A DNA stretch of 13,164 bases from Paludibacteraceae bacterium (GCA_017960065.1 JAGCZK010000214.1:1-13164), one strand, 5' to 3'; positions 6,890 to 13,126 are shown, counted from the stretch's first letter. Notes: generated from the sequence alone by a model not told the origin. A program made the numbers and translations.

Positions 6890-7427
6890 TCGGTAAGGTT
6901 AATCGGATTAAAGCAAATATGGCATAATTGACCATGTCGAGGTAATTGGCGTCGATGCCTTCCGACACCAGCGTTGCCCCGTGGTGGTCTTCAATTTCCT
7001 TGGTGCGATTGATCTTCATCAGGATCAAATCGGTATAGGAGCTTACGCGCATCTTGCGCCAGGCCTCATCGTAATCGTGATTTTTGGCCAGCATCAGCTG
7101 CTTGGCCTCTTCGGCGCACTGCTCGTAGAGTTCCAGCGCGCGCTGCTTGTCCATATCGACCGTTTCGCTGTAGCCTTCGCGGAGTTGGATGACTCCCATC
7201 AGGCCGTAATTGACGATTCCCATAAATTCGGGGACCACCCCCTCATCGACTTTCGCCTCCTTCTTTACCTCGAGGCTGCGGATTCGCGACGCCTTGATAA
7301 ACAACTGGTCGGTCAGCGACTCGGGACGCAAAATACGCCACGAAGGGCCGTAGTCCTGCATTTTCTTCACAAACAAGTCTTTGCATTTGGCAATGACCGC
7401 ATCAAATTGTCCGGCTGTTTTCGACAT
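6873..7427 (-). CDS. DUF1599 protein, tandem duplicated domain
   Basis: 184 aa, a soluble and mostly helical prediction. Two copies of one module are visible. Copy 1 (residues ~15-82) has KKMQDYGPSW, LFIKASRIRSLE and FMGIVNYGLMGVIQL. Copy 2 (~104-175) has AKNHDYDEAW, LILMKINRTKEIE and YLDMVNYAIFALIRL. The K..(D)DY..(A/S)W and later E/D....VNY patterns are those of DUF1599, listed in Pfam as a nucleotide-modification-associated domain. It is the first gene of the operon containing rdgB, so a nucleotide-handling role fits the context but is inference. The ATG at 7427 follows a candidate -7 box (7451-7458). The end overlaps the next gene by 17 bases. Confidence 0.85.
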   Translation of the reverse strand: MSKTAGQFDAVIAKCKDLFVKKMQDYGPSWRILRPESLTDQLFIKASRIRSLEVKKEAKVDEGVVPEFMGIVNYGLMGVIQLREGYSETVDMDKQRALELYEQCAEEAKQLMLAKNHDYDEAWRKMRVSSYTDLILMKINRTKEIEDHHGATLVSEGIDANYLDMVNYAIFALIRLTLPNEQND

Positions 7428-7450
7428 GGTTCTTCTCTACTTTGAGCCTA

Positions 7451-7458
7451 CAAATTTA
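7451..7458 (-). promoter_or_regulatory. -7 element for the DUF1599-porZ operon (TAAATTTG)
   Basis: The 73-base gap 7428-7500 holds a minus-strand TAAATTTG, a full match to the TAnnTTTG consensus, about 24 bases before the ATG at 7427. No TTTG is found at the -33 spacing, so strength is doubtful. I see no clear terminator for the preceding carbonic anhydrase gene in this gap, so read-through from the upstream operon is possible. Confidence 0.5.
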
Positions 7459-7500
7459 CACAAATATTTTGAAAACCGCTGCTTTTTTGCGCACAATCGC

Positions 7501-8013
7501 TTATTTGTACCACGATGCGTACATGGCGTAATTGTGTGCTATTTTCTGGTTGATTTCCTTGGCCTGCTCGGGCGACACTTCTTTGACCTGCTTGGCGGGC
7601 ACACCGGCCCAAATAGTCCCGGCCGGCACCTGCGTATTGCTCAGCACCAAGGCGTTGGCCGCCACAATGGCCCCTTCGCCCACCACGGCACCGTCGAGCA
7701 CGGTGGCTCCCATGCCGATGAGCGCGTAATCGCGGATGGCGGCCCCGTGAATCGTGGCGTTGTGGCCCACCGAAACGTAATCGCCGATTTCGACCACCGA
7801 CTTTTGGTAGAGGGTGTGCAGCACCGCCCCGTCCTGGATGTTGACATGCCGTCCGATGCGGATGGAGTTGACGTCGCCGCGCAACACCGCATTGAACCAG
7901 ACACTCGAGCCTTCGCCAATGACCACATCGCCGATTACCGTGGCGTTTTCGGCCAGGAAACAATCTTCGGCGATTTCGGGTTTGAACCCGCGTACTTCCT
8001 TAATGAGCGCCAT
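7501..8013 (-). CDS. Gamma-class carbonic anhydrase family protein (left-handed beta-helix)
   Basis: 170 aa, usual length. Hexapeptide repeats run through residues ~20-125 (for example VIGDVVIGEGSSVWFNAVLRGD, IRIGRHVNIQDG, VVEIGDYVSVGHNATIHG, ALIGMGATVLDGAVVGEGAIV) and build a left-handed beta-helix, followed by a C-terminal helix. The putative metal ligands His66 (AVLHT), His84 and His89 (GHNATIHG) are all present, as is the conserved RGD segment (46-48). Members include YrdA/PaaY-like trimers; many have weak or untested carbonic anhydrase activity, so the family call is firm but the reaction is less so. The start is 1 base after the stop of the thioredoxin-like gene, which places it last in a three-gene operon. 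Confidence 0.92.
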   Translation of the reverse strand: MALIKEVRGFKPEIAEDCFLAENATVIGDVVIGEGSSVWFNAVLRGDVNSIRIGRHVNIQDGAVLHTLYQKSVVEIGDYVSVGHNATIHGAAIRDYALIGMGATVLDGAVVGEGAIVAANALVLSNTQVPAGTIWAGVPAKQVKEVSPEQAKEINQKIAHNYAMYASWYK

Positions 8014-8014
8014 C

Positions 8015-9439
8015 TTATTTCAATTCGTATTTTGCAATCATTTTCAGGCCTTCCACATCGACTTTCTTGGCGAATATCTTGTGATTGGCGTCAAACACAT
8101 AAATCATCGGCGTAGTCGAGGTGTCGTAATACGACCAGTAGTACGAGCTGCGCTCGGGATCCCATACGTTGATGAAGCTTTCGGTCTGGTATTCCTTGAT
8201 AAAGTCGCGCCATTCCTTTTCGTCGTCGAGCATATACACCGCAATGACATTGAGGCGCGGGTCGTTTTTGTACTCCTCGTAGAATTCGCGTACCAGCGGC
8301 GTGGTTTTCTTGCAGTGGCCGCACGTCGGCTCAAAGAAGAACAGGATGGTGATCTGTTCTCCCGCCAGGTCGTAAATCGGATGGTAACGGCCCAGGGTGT
8401 CGCAAAGCGAGATGTTGGGGGCCTGCATGCCCACCAGCGAGTGTTCGATTTTCCGAATCTCTTTGGAGATGTTCGACACCAAGGTCGAGTCGGCCCAGGT
8501 GGCCTGCCCGTTGAGGTAGTAGCGGTAGCCCAGCTCCACCAACAGGTTGTCCATGCCCATGATGTGGCTCTTCACCGAAAAGTCGAGAAAGTAGTTGGCC
8601 ATGTTCTGGAAACAGTGTTCGTCGGCCTTGCTGCGCTCGATCAGCCGGATGGCCGGTTTGGCGATGGAGTCGTGCTGTTGCACCAGCACTTTGTTGACAT
8701 AAAAGTCGAGCGAAGAGCGGATATACGGCGTGCGATAGACCCGTTCGTCGGCAAAATCGACATAATCGAAATAATGGTCGCGGAAAAATCCGTAGCGCAA
8801 GGCGGTTTTGAGCGAATCGGGATTCGACACGCCTTCGGGAATCTCAAACTCGGGCAGGTCGGGATGCAACAGTCCGTTGAGGAAAACGGCCATCATTTTC
8901 CCTTCGTAACGGGTCCGCAACTCGTTCTGACGGGCCTGCACCCGTTCGTTCAGGCGTTTGGACTCGGCCGTCAGCGCCTCTTTCTCCTTTTCGTCTTCGG
9001 TCGCCTTCAGGCGTTCGCTCAAAGCCGAGCTCTCCTTCTGCATCTGACGCAAAAACTGCGAGTATTCGTAAAAGGCCACAGTCTGCTCCGCTCCGCTGAA
9101 CTTCAGCCCGTCGGACATATTGGCCGTATCGACCTGTACGCTGATGTGCTGGTCTTCCGAAAGCAGCACGTCAAAATATTTCGACCCCGAAAAATACACC
9201 ACATACAAGCCTTCGGGCAGGTTCTCGGGCGACGTGAACGCGCCCTTGCCCTTACTGTCGAGCTGGATGGAGTCTTTCTGATACAGTTTTCCCATGTAAT
9301 AATGGCCCAGATAGGCTTTATCCCCGCCCAAATCCGGCACATTGACCTGCAACTGCAGTCCGGGCTTGGCAGCCAAAGCCGCCAGCGACGACAGGCAGGC
9401 CAGCAAACATACGCTCAAAAGTTTAGATTTCATACGCAT
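8015..9439 (-). CDS. Exported DUF5106-type thioredoxin/TlpA-like protein
   Basis: 474 aa. Residues 1-24 are a signal peptide ending ALAA. Residues ~28-115 fit the beta-rich N-terminal domain (DUF4369-like) common in Bacteroidota TlpA proteins. Residues ~130-178 are highly charged and probably coiled coil. A helical DUF5106-like region follows to ~330. The C-terminal thioredoxin domain starts near GMQAPNISLCDT (338). It has the redox motif FFFEPTCGHCKKTTP with Cys373 and Cys376, and a cis-proline in STTPMIYVFD (Pro444). It should act as a periplasmic or envelope thiol-disulphide protein, probably as a reductase, by analogy with TlpA/ResA. ATG 9433 (third residue) is an equally good start. The gene overlaps the aminopeptidase end by 17 bases and ends 1 base before the carbonic anhydrase ATG. 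Confidence 0.9.
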   Translation of the reverse strand: MRMKSKLLSVCLLACLSSLAALAAKPGLQLQVNVPDLGGDKAYLGHYYMGKLYQKDSIQLDSKGKGAFTSPENLPEGLYVVYFSGSKYFDVLLSEDQHISVQVDTANMSDGLKFSGAEQTVAFYEYSQFLRQMQKESSALSERLKATEDEKEKEALTAESKRLNERVQARQNELRTRYEGKMMAVFLNGLLHPDLPEFEIPEGVSNPDSLKTALRYGFFRDHYFDYVDFADERVYRTPYIRSSLDFYVNKVLVQQHDSIAKPAIRLIERSKADEHCFQNMANYFLDFSVKSHIMGMDNLLVELGYRYYLNGQATWADSTLVSNISKEIRKIEHSLVGMQAPNISLCDTLGRYHPIYDLAGEQITILFFFEPTCGHCKKTTPLVREFYEEYKNDPRLNVIAVYMLDDEKEWRDFIKEYQTESFINVWDPERSSYYWSYYDTSTTPMIYVFDANHKIFAKKVDVEGLKMIAKYELK

Positions 9440-11204
9440 AATGTGTTAACCATTGGTTTTCTTCTTCTGTCAAATAGGGCGCCAACGCGTTTCGCACCCG
9501 CAGGTGATAGGCGTTGAGCCAGGCTTTTTCGCCGGCATCCAGCAACTCGGGCAGGAGCGGGCGCAAATCCATCGGGCACAAAGTTAATACATTAAATTGC
9601 AAAAACCGCCCAAATCCGGTGCTTTTATACGGAACCACCTCCAAGAGGTTTTCTATCCGCACCCCGTGTTCCGACTCGCGGTACAGGCCCGGCTCATCGC
9701 TGGTCACCATTCCCGGCGCCAGGCACATCCGGCTGGCAGGCGACACCCTGACCGGCCCTTCGTGCACGTTCAAAAACGCCCCCACCCCATGTCCGGTGCC
9801 GTGCTTGAAATCCACGGCCTCGCGCCAAAGCGGCTGCCGGGCGATGCCGTCCACCGCCGAGGCAGGCGTCCCTTCCGGAAAAACCGCCCGGGCCAGCGCG
9901 ATATGGCTTTTCATCACCAAGGTATAGTCGCGGCGCTCCTCCTTGGTCAACCGCCCGCAAGCCAGGGTCCGGGTCATGTCGGTGGTGCCATGCAAATATT
10001 GCGTGCCGGTGTCCACCAAAAGGAGCGACGAGTCGCCAATCCGACAGTCCGTCTCCGGCGTTACGGCATAATGCACCACCGCTCCGTGTCCGGCGTAGGC
10101 GGCGATGGTCGAAAAACTTTCGCCCCAGAAATCCGGCTGCGATGCCTTCAGCTGCCGCAACCGCTCCACCACATACGACTCGGTCCAATCCCGGCCATCG
10201 CCGGCGCGCTGGACAAACTCGCGCAAAAAGCGCACCCACATCACTCCGTCTTTGACCATCGCGGCACGGATACCGGCCAGCTCGGTTTCGTTTTTGACCG
10301 ATTTCCAACCGGCCAGCGGCGACTGACATTGCTGCACGACGCATCCGGCAGCGCGCAAGGCCGACCACACCCGCCAGGTCAGGCAGGCACCGTCGCAAAG
10401 CGCCGTCGGCCGGCTGTCGCCCAAGGCGAGCCCGCTTTCGAACTCCGAATAGTTGGACCACCCGACCTGCAAGTCGTTTAAATAGGAGCGGACCTCGGTT
10501 CCCAGCGCTTCGGGGGCGGCAAACAACCGGGCCGACCAGCCTTCGGGGCGGCTTTGCACCACCAGGTAGGCCCGCAACAGCGGGCTGTCGTCCAGGTCGT
10601 GGCCCCGCAAATTGAGCAGCCAGGCGATTTCGTCCAGGCAGCCGGCCACCAACACCGACGGCCCCGCACATTGCGACCGCATCCATGCGTGCAGCCGCTG
10701 CAACTTGTCGGCGGCAGTCTCTCCCGCCCACTGCATCGGATGCACAAAGGCCGGCCCGTTTTCGGGCAAGGGGCGGTCGGTCCACAGGTTCCAGTACGAA
10801 CCGTCGTCGTACAGCTGCAACGTCTGCGACCAGGTCTGCCAGACATGGGCGGCGACCAGCGACGCGTCCATGGCCACACGCGGACGGCCTTGCGTACAGC
10901 GGCACAGCCAGCGGTCGATTGCCGGCGCCTCCTCCTGCCGCATCAGCCCGATACCGGTGCCTTCGAGTTGGAAACCGGCCTGCAAATAATAGCGCGAGTC
11001 GGTCCACAGGCCGGCCGCGTCGGCGGTCACCACCAGTGTTCCGGCCGAACCGGTAAAGCCCGAAAACCAGCGGCGGGCCTGATAATGAGGCTCGATGTAT
11101 TCGCCCAAATGGGGATTGGCATGTACGATCACGCAGGCGTCATAGCCCGAGGCGCGCATCCACTGGCGCAGGCGTTCGATCCGCTGGCATATTTCCGATT
11201 TCAT
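9423..11204 (-). CDS. Aminopeptidase P family (Xaa-Pro) metallopeptidase
   Basis: 593 aa, the long three-domain form also seen in eukaryotic cytosolic XPNPEP1-type enzymes. Two creatinase-like N-terminal domains (about 1-150 and 155-300) precede a pita-bread catalytic domain (~305-530) and a C-terminal extension. It removes an N-terminal residue before proline using two metal ions. All five metal ligands are visible: Asp398 (LLLVDTGTQ), Asp409 (GTTDMTRT), His472 (GTGHGVG), Glu504 (SDEPGLY) and Glu518 (RIENLLEV). His378 in VVHYA fits the substrate-side histidine. No signal peptide is seen, so it should be cytoplasmic. It is the first gene of the operon and is read from the promoter at 11258-11289. 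Confidence 0.95.
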   Translation of the reverse strand: MKSEICQRIERLRQWMRASGYDACVIVHANPHLGEYIEPHYQARRWFSGFTGSAGTLVVTADAAGLWTDSRYYLQAGFQLEGTGIGLMRQEEAPAIDRWLCRCTQGRPRVAMDASLVAAHVWQTWSQTLQLYDDGSYWNLWTDRPLPENGPAFVHPMQWAGETAADKLQRLHAWMRSQCAGPSVLVAGCLDEIAWLLNLRGHDLDDSPLLRAYLVVQSRPEGWSARLFAAPEALGTEVRSYLNDLQVGWSNYSEFESGLALGDSRPTALCDGACLTWRVWSALRAAGCVVQQCQSPLAGWKSVKNETELAGIRAAMVKDGVMWVRFLREFVQRAGDGRDWTESYVVERLRQLKASQPDFWGESFSTIAAYAGHGAVVHYAVTPETDCRIGDSSLLLVDTGTQYLHGTTDMTRTLACGRLTKEERRDYTLVMKSHIALARAVFPEGTPASAVDGIARQPLWREAVDFKHGTGHGVGAFLNVHEGPVRVSPASRMCLAPGMVTSDEPGLYRESEHGVRIENLLEVVPYKSTGFGRFLQFNVLTLCPMDLRPLLPELLDAGEKAWLNAYHLRVRNALAPYLTEEENQWLTHYAYEI

Positions 11205-11257
11205 GAGAACTGGGTTTCAGGTTTGTCACAAGACGTTTTCCGTCCAAAAGAATCACA

Positions 11258-11289
11258 CAAAGATAGGGCTTCCTCCAAAAAAATTCAAA
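11258..11289 (-). promoter_or_regulatory. Promoter of the aminopeptidase operon (TTTG-N20-TATCTTTG)
   Basis: On the minus strand TTTG (11289-11286) is followed after 20 bases by TATCTTTG (11265-11258). Transcription should start near 11251, giving a leader of about 47 nt before ATG 11204. The promoter is back to back with the rpsU promoter, with 17 bases between the two -33 elements. Confidence 0.7.
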
Positions 11290-11306
11290 AAAAGTTTTGC
11301 GAAAAA

Positions 11307-11337
11307 TTTGTTGATAACAATGTTTTGCGTAATTTTG
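11307..11337 (+). promoter_or_regulatory. Promoter of rpsU (TTTG-N19-TAATTTTG)
   Basis: TTTG at 11307-11310 and TAATTTTG at 11330-11337 are separated by exactly 19 bases, a full consensus match. The predicted start near 11343 leaves a ~40-nt A-rich leader without an SD before ATG 11383. Confidence 0.85.
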
Positions 11338-11382
11338 CCCGCTCAAATTTACGAATCTGAAAACAAAACTTAAATAAAAGAC

Positions 11383-11574
11383 ATGATCGTAGTACCTGTA
11401 AAAGAAGGCGAAAGCATTGAAAAAGCCTTGAAGAAATTCAAAAGAAAATTCGAAAAAACCGGTGTTGTAAAAGAATTGCGCAAACGTCAGGCATTCAGCA
11501 AACCCTCTGAGGTTGCCCGCGAACGTCGCATCCACGCCATTTACGTGCAACAACTGCAACAAAGCGAAGAATAA
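11383..11574 (+). CDS. rpsU: 30S ribosomal protein bS21
   Basis: 63 aa, normal length for Bacteroidota S21. The sequence MIVVPVKEGESIEKALKKFKRK followed by a basic helix (KELRKRQAFSKPSEVARERR) is characteristic. S21 binds the 30S platform near the 3' end of 16S rRNA. In Bacteroidota, bS21 with bS18 and bS6 helps hide the anti-SD tail, which explains why most genes here lack an SD. The leader (about 11343-11382) is A-rich with no SD match. It leads the usual rpsU - xer - hpf order of this phylum. I see no terminator between it and the recombinase gene, so partial co-transcription is likely. Confidence 0.97.
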   Translation: MIVVPVKEGESIEKALKKFKRKFEKTGVVKELRKRQAFSKPSEVARERRIHAIYVQQLQQSEE

Positions 11575-11606
11575 TTTGCGCTTTTGCGTTTGATTCGTTA
11601 CATTTG
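11575..11606 (+). promoter_or_regulatory. Promoter of the xer recombinase gene (TTTG-N20-TACATTTG)
   Basis: The 43-base gap after rpsU contains TTTG (11575-11578, directly after the stop codon) and TACATTTG (11599-11606), 20 bases apart. The predicted start (about 11611-11613) would be only 5-7 bases before ATG 11618, so the message would be almost leaderless. Confidence 0.65.
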
Positions 11607-11617
11607 CTATCGCAACG

Positions 11618-12505
11618 ATGGCAAATATTGACGGATTCATACAATATATCTCCTTCCAGCGCCACTACTCGGCGCTCACGGTAAAGGCATACGAAGAAGA
11701 CCTGAATCAGTTTCAGGCCTTCTTCGCTGTTTCCTTCCCCGACGACTCCATCGACACGGCCGTCACCGACCAGCTGCGCATCTGGCTGATGCAACTGCGG
11801 CAGGCCGGCGTCAACGCCCGCTCGGTCAACCGCAAGATCTCGACGCTGCGCGCCTACTACCGTTACCTCGTGCGCAACGGCAAGCGCTCCGACAACCCGA
11901 CCTCCAAAATCTCCTTCCTGAAAATCGAAAAAAACCTGCCCGTCTTTTTCAAGGAAAGCGATCTCTGCGCCGCCATCGACGCGGCGGGCGAAGTGGCCGA
12001 CGACCCCTTCGCTTCGTGCCGTAACGAACTGATTCTCGAATTGTTATACGAAACCGGCATGCGTCGGAGCGAATTAATTCAGCTAAAAGATAGCGATTTT
12101 AATTTTTTTTCATTAACTTTGCGTATAGTCGGAAAGGGAAACAAAGAACGGGTGATTCCGATCACGCAGCGGCTGGCCGACCAGGTGAAAGCCTACATCG
12201 GCGAGCGCGACAAGCGGTTCGGGCAAACCGCCACCCTGATGGTCACAGACAAGGGCGAGGCCTGCTACCCCAACTTCGTTTACCGACTGACGCGAGACCG
12301 CCTGGGAGAGTTTACCTCCCAAAGCAAACGGAGCCCGCACGTCATCCGGCACACCTTCGCGAGCGAGCTGCTCAACGGGGGCGCCGAGATCGGAGCAGTC
12401 AAGGAACTGCTCGGGCACGCCAACTTAGCGGCCACACAAGTATATACACACACCTCGTTCGAGCAGCTTAAAAAAGCATACAAGCAGGCTCACCCGAGGA
12501 AATAA
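11618..12505 (+). CDS. xerC: Tyrosine recombinase, XerC/XerD type
   Basis: 295 aa, the normal size for a chromosomal Xer recombinase that resolves chromosome dimers at dif during division. The N-terminal SAM-like core-binding domain spans ~1-85; the catalytic domain spans ~105-290. The full active site is present: Arg149 (TGMRRSE), Lys173 (VGKGNKER), His241 and Arg244 (HVIRHTFA), His267 (LLGHANLA) and the nucleophile Tyr276 (TQVYTH). Its place between rpsU and hpf is the conserved Bacteroidota locus, which argues for a housekeeping enzyme and against a mobile-element integrase. Whether it is the C or D partner cannot be told from sequence; I use xerC because xerD is, as I recall, usually elsewhere. 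Around 12045-12125 the codons turn AT-rich, with a T8 run at 12103-12110. Confidence 0.92.
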   Translation: MANIDGFIQYISFQRHYSALTVKAYEEDLNQFQAFFAVSFPDDSIDTAVTDQLRIWLMQLRQAGVNARSVNRKISTLRAYYRYLVRNGKRSDNPTSKISFLKIEKNLPVFFKESDLCAAIDAAGEVADDPFASCRNELILELLYETGMRRSELIQLKDSDFNFFSLTLRIVGKGNKERVIPITQRLADQVKAYIGERDKRFGQTATLMVTDKGEACYPNFVYRLTRDRLGEFTSQSKRSPHVIRHTFASELLNGGAEIGAVKELLGHANLAATQVYTHTSFEQLKKAYKQAHPRK

Positions 12506-12529
12506 CTATAGTACTAACCTTATAATTAA

Positions 12530-12537
12530 AGAAAGGA
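12530..12537 (+). promoter_or_regulatory. Extended SD sequence before hpf (AGAAAGGA)
   Basis: AGAAAGGA matches eight consecutive bases of the complement of the usual Bacteroidota 16S 3' tail and ends 7 bases before ATG 12545. This is optimal spacing and unusual for the phylum. The other intergenic starts here show at best short partial matches. Confidence 0.75.
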
Positions 12538-12544
12538 ACGCATT

Positions 12545-12835
12545 ATGGAAGTAAAGATTCAAGCCATCAAGTTTGACGCAACCGCCAAACTTCAAGACTT
12601 TATCCAAAAGAGACTGCAAAAGCTCGACCGCTTCTACGACGGCATCGCCACCATCGATGTCACCCTCAAGGTCGTAAAGCCGGAAACCGCCAACAATAAA
12701 GAAGCAGAAGTCAAACTGATCGCCCCGCACCTGGAATTGTTCGCCGACAAGATATCCGATTCGTTTGAGCAATCGGTGGACGAATGCGCAGATGCCTTAC
12801 AACGTCAATTAATCAAGGCCAAAGAAAAAAAATAA
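12545..12835 (+). CDS. hpf: Ribosome hibernation promoting factor (HPF/RaiA family)
   Basis: 96 aa, the short form with only the beta-alpha-beta-beta-beta-alpha domain (MEVKIQAIKFDATAKLQDFIQKRLQKLDRFYDG ... IDVTLKV ... EVKLIAPHLELFADKISDSFEQSVDECADALQRQL). It lacks the C-terminal dimerisation domain of long HPF. The protein sits in the 30S decoding channel and blocks mRNA and tRNA binding in slow or stationary growth. It follows the recombinase by 39 bases with no promoter of its own visible, so it is probably co-transcribed. An unusually good SD (12530-12537) suggests its translation responds to whether the anti-SD is exposed. The terminator hairpin at 12897-12934 follows. Confidence 0.95.
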   Translation: MEVKIQAIKFDATAKLQDFIQKRLQKLDRFYDGIATIDVTLKVVKPETANNKEAEVKLIAPHLELFADKISDSFEQSVDECADALQRQLIKAKEKK

Positions 12836-12864
12836 GCGATTTCGTCGATTTTTATCAAAAATAT

Positions 12865-12895
12865 TTTGCAGGGTCAAAAAAAAGCCCTACATTTG
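12865..12895 (+). promoter_or_regulatory. Promoter of the tRNA operon (TTTG-N19-TACATTTG)
   Basis: TTTG (12865-12868), a 19-base spacer and TACATTTG (12888-12895) give a perfect Bacteroidota promoter. The spacer and its edges carry a small inverted repeat (AGGG at 12870-12873 with CCCT at 12885-12888). The predicted start is about 12899-12903. Confidence 0.85.
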
Positions 12896-12896
12896 C

Positions 12897-12934
12897 AAGC
12901 CGTTTTGAAAGAAGCCCTCTCGAAACGGCTTTTT
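12897..12934 (+). terminator. Intrinsic terminator hairpin overlapping the tRNA promoter start site
   Basis: The arm 12897-12908 pairs with 12920-12931 in a 12-bp stem with one G-U pair (core AAGCCGTTT / AAACGGCTT), an 11-base loop and a T tail to 12934. It fits as the terminator of the rpsU-xer-hpf messages. Its 5' arm begins one base after the -7 box of the tRNA promoter, so transcripts from that promoter probably lack part of the stem. Confidence 0.75.
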
Positions 12935-12944
12935 ATAAGTCATC

Positions 12945-13018
12945 GCCTCTTTAGCTCAGTTGGCCAGAGCACGTGATTTGTAATCTCGGGGTCGTTGGTT
13001 CGAATCCGACACGTGGCT
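12945..13018 (+). tRNA. tRNA-Thr (anticodon TGT)
   Basis: 74 bases. The D arm (GCTC/GAGC), anticodon loop TTTGTAA (anticodon 12979-12981, reads ACA), variable loop GGGTC, and T arm GTTGG/CCGAC with loop TTCGAAT are all in place. CCA is not encoded. The acceptor stem is odd: 5' GCCTCTT faces 3' ACGTGGC, leaving U-U at position 4-69 and U-C at 6-67. The anticodon stem also has a U-U at 29-41. The gene is the first tRNA after the promoter at 12865-12895, the usual Bacteroidota position. It could be a real but imperfect tRNA, or there may be a base error in the assembly. Confidence 0.85.
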
Positions 13019-13044
13019 CGAAAGAACGACTCCAACAAAAACAA

Positions 13045-13126
13045 GGGCAGTTACCAGAGTGGCCAAATGGGGCTGACTGTAACTCAGCTGGCTTAGCCTT
13101 CGGTGGTTCGAATCCATCACTGCCCA
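13045..13126 (+). tRNA. tRNA-Tyr (anticodon GTA)
   Basis: 82 bases. The acceptor stem GGGCAGT/ACTGCCC is perfect. The anticodon stem GCTGA/TCAGC encloses loop CTGTAAC (anticodon 13079-13081). A short class II variable arm (GGC-TTA-GCC) and T arm GGTGG/CCATC with TTCGAAT follow. The discriminator is A at 13126, followed by CTT, so CCA must be added enzymatically. It lies 26 bases after tRNA-Thr in the same presumed transcript. Confidence 0.95.

Noticed and set aside
5147..6931. 594-codon plus-strand frame antisense to tpiA and the BT_3928-like gene
   Set aside because: Same codon-bias effect; it spans two well-recognised genes and its product is His/Gln/Val-rich without motifs.
6873..9439. 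Repeated 17-base gene overlaps (2080-2096, 6873-6889, 9423-9439)
   Set aside because: Three equal lengths are striking, but the sequences differ, one pair is convergent, and the third depends on which of two ATGs is used; chance is the simplest explanation.
7814..9517. 567-codon plus-strand frame antisense to the carbonic anhydrase and thioredoxin-like genes
   Set aside because: A shadow of GC-rich codons; no recognisable domain or start signal.
11140..11640. 166-codon minus-strand frame across rpsU and two promoters
   Set aside because: It is antisense to the ribosomal protein gene and covers the divergent promoter region; the Phe-rich product is the complement of Lys-rich S21.
11618..12505. 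Recombinase as evidence of a mobile element or integron
   Set aside because: It sits in the conserved rpsU-hpf locus, has XerC/D length, and has no attachment-site repeats or cargo genes around it.
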